A stretch of DNA of 14,657 nucleotides from Caldifarciminota bacterium (GTDB lineage Bacteria; Hydrothermota; Hydrothermia; LBFQ01; DSFT01), in the NCBI GenBank assembly GCA_015494735.1, contig WGAQ01000145.1, forward strand, positions 1 to 14,657. Reading direction: 5' to 3'. Below are positions 14,277-14,657 of the stretch, one piece after another. Position 1 is the stretch's first letter, and the number at the start of each line of letters is the position of its first letter. A program made the translations under genes and the position numbers. The notes under the pieces were generated by a model that had not been told where the DNA came from, ran no database searches, and worked only from the letters and a program-made list of their open reading frames with translations.

Positions 14277-14657
14277 AGGAACTGTTTCCATTCCCATTGG
14301 GTATCTCGTCGACCGATACCTTCTTCAGGCAGGGTGGTTACCTCCTCCCGTTTCCATTCCCATTGGGTATCTCGTCGACTAGGAATAGTTTTAGGAATTT
14401 TAGCTCTGGTTGAGTCGCCAATTCCCATTGGGTATCTCGTCGACCTTGATGCCATGCTACTGGATGATAATCCCAGAATGAGTCGCCAATTCCCATTGGG
14501 TATCTCGTCGACCATAAATCCCTCAACAAAGCCGCCCCTGGGTTCCTCAGTCGCCAATTCCCATTGGGTATCTCGTCGACCAAGCGATTCCATGCCCAGT
14601 AGTTCGGACAGTTCTGTCGCCAATTCCCATTGGGTATCTCGTCGACTATATTAAGAC

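Larger units (their letters stand above)
14213..14657 (-). CRISPR. CRISPR array, trailer end in window, two repeat types
   Basis: Six well-conserved repeats plus one degenerate copy, separated by unique spacers. Repeats: 14284-14313 and 14350-14379 (30 nt, type A); 14414-14444, 14482-14512, 14550-14580, 14616-14646 (31 nt, type B); a degenerate copy lies at 14213-14242. Spacers between intact repeats are 36, 34, 37, 37 and 35 nt; a sixth starts at 14647 and is cut by the window edge. All copies share the 24-nt core ending CTCGTCGAC (plus strand). I infer minus-strand transcription with the leader off the right edge: the left copy is degenerate, as terminal repeats usually are, and on the minus strand type A ends AATGGAAAC, close to the ATTGAAAC-type 5' handle of type I-A/I-B/III systems. 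No cas gene is in the window, so subtype is open. Confidence 0.9.

Noticed and set aside
14274..14654. Open frame through the CRISPR array with Shine-Dalgarno and HSHWVSRR repeats
   Set aside because: Several frames on both strands stay open across the array because the repeats lack stops; the translated repeats shift frame from unit to unit, which a real repeat protein would not do.

Overview
The window looks like chromosomal DNA of a thermophilic, two-membraned bacterium. It carries a type II fatty-acid synthesis block (acpP-fabF-rnc), the MEP isoprenoid enzyme Dxr, a GatC subunit and a lipobox lipoprotein with beta-barrel-like strands. Arg codons AGG/AGA and Ile codon ATA are frequent, as in many thermophiles. 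I cannot name the genus.

Layout, left to right. Positions 1-1604 (minus) hold threonyl-tRNA synthetase, cut by the window edge. Positions 1645-5145 (minus) hold a tight run of an OPT-family transporter, a RecF/OLD-like ABC ATPase and a TOPRIM-fold protein that overlaps the ATPase stop by an ATGA. The last two form a two-gene ATPase+TOPRIM module, the architecture of PARIS- and OLD-type defence systems, and are the best candidate for an undescribed system here. Positions 5146-6048 lack an intact gene and hold a decayed IS256/Mutator transposase. Positions 6049-9895 (plus) hold wecB, acpP, fabF, a divergent RNase III and a peptidase C26-type glutamine amidotransferase, with overlapping or abutting ends from acpP on. 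Positions 10058-10705 (minus) hold the lipoprotein, divergent from a 263-aa protein I do not recognise and an RsmB/NOP-type RNA m5C methyltransferase (10751-12422, plus). Positions 12423-12741 are nearly empty. gatC and dxr (12742-14178, minus) follow. From 14213 to the right edge runs a CRISPR array whose terminal, degenerate end points at dxr; no cas gene is visible, so any would lie beyond the right edge.

Two patterns recur. First, several genes have a TANNNT -10-like hexamer only 6-9 nt before the start codon and no Shine-Dalgarno (thrS, lipoprotein gene, 263-aa gene, gatC, dxr), which suggests widespread leaderless transcripts; acpP is the exception, with a -10 farther up and a strong GGAGGT. 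In two places the TAA stop of the upstream gene forms the first three bases of the next gene's hexamer. Second, the CRISPR array contains two sharply separated repeat types that differ in exactly the part expected to form the crRNA hairpin and 5' handle.
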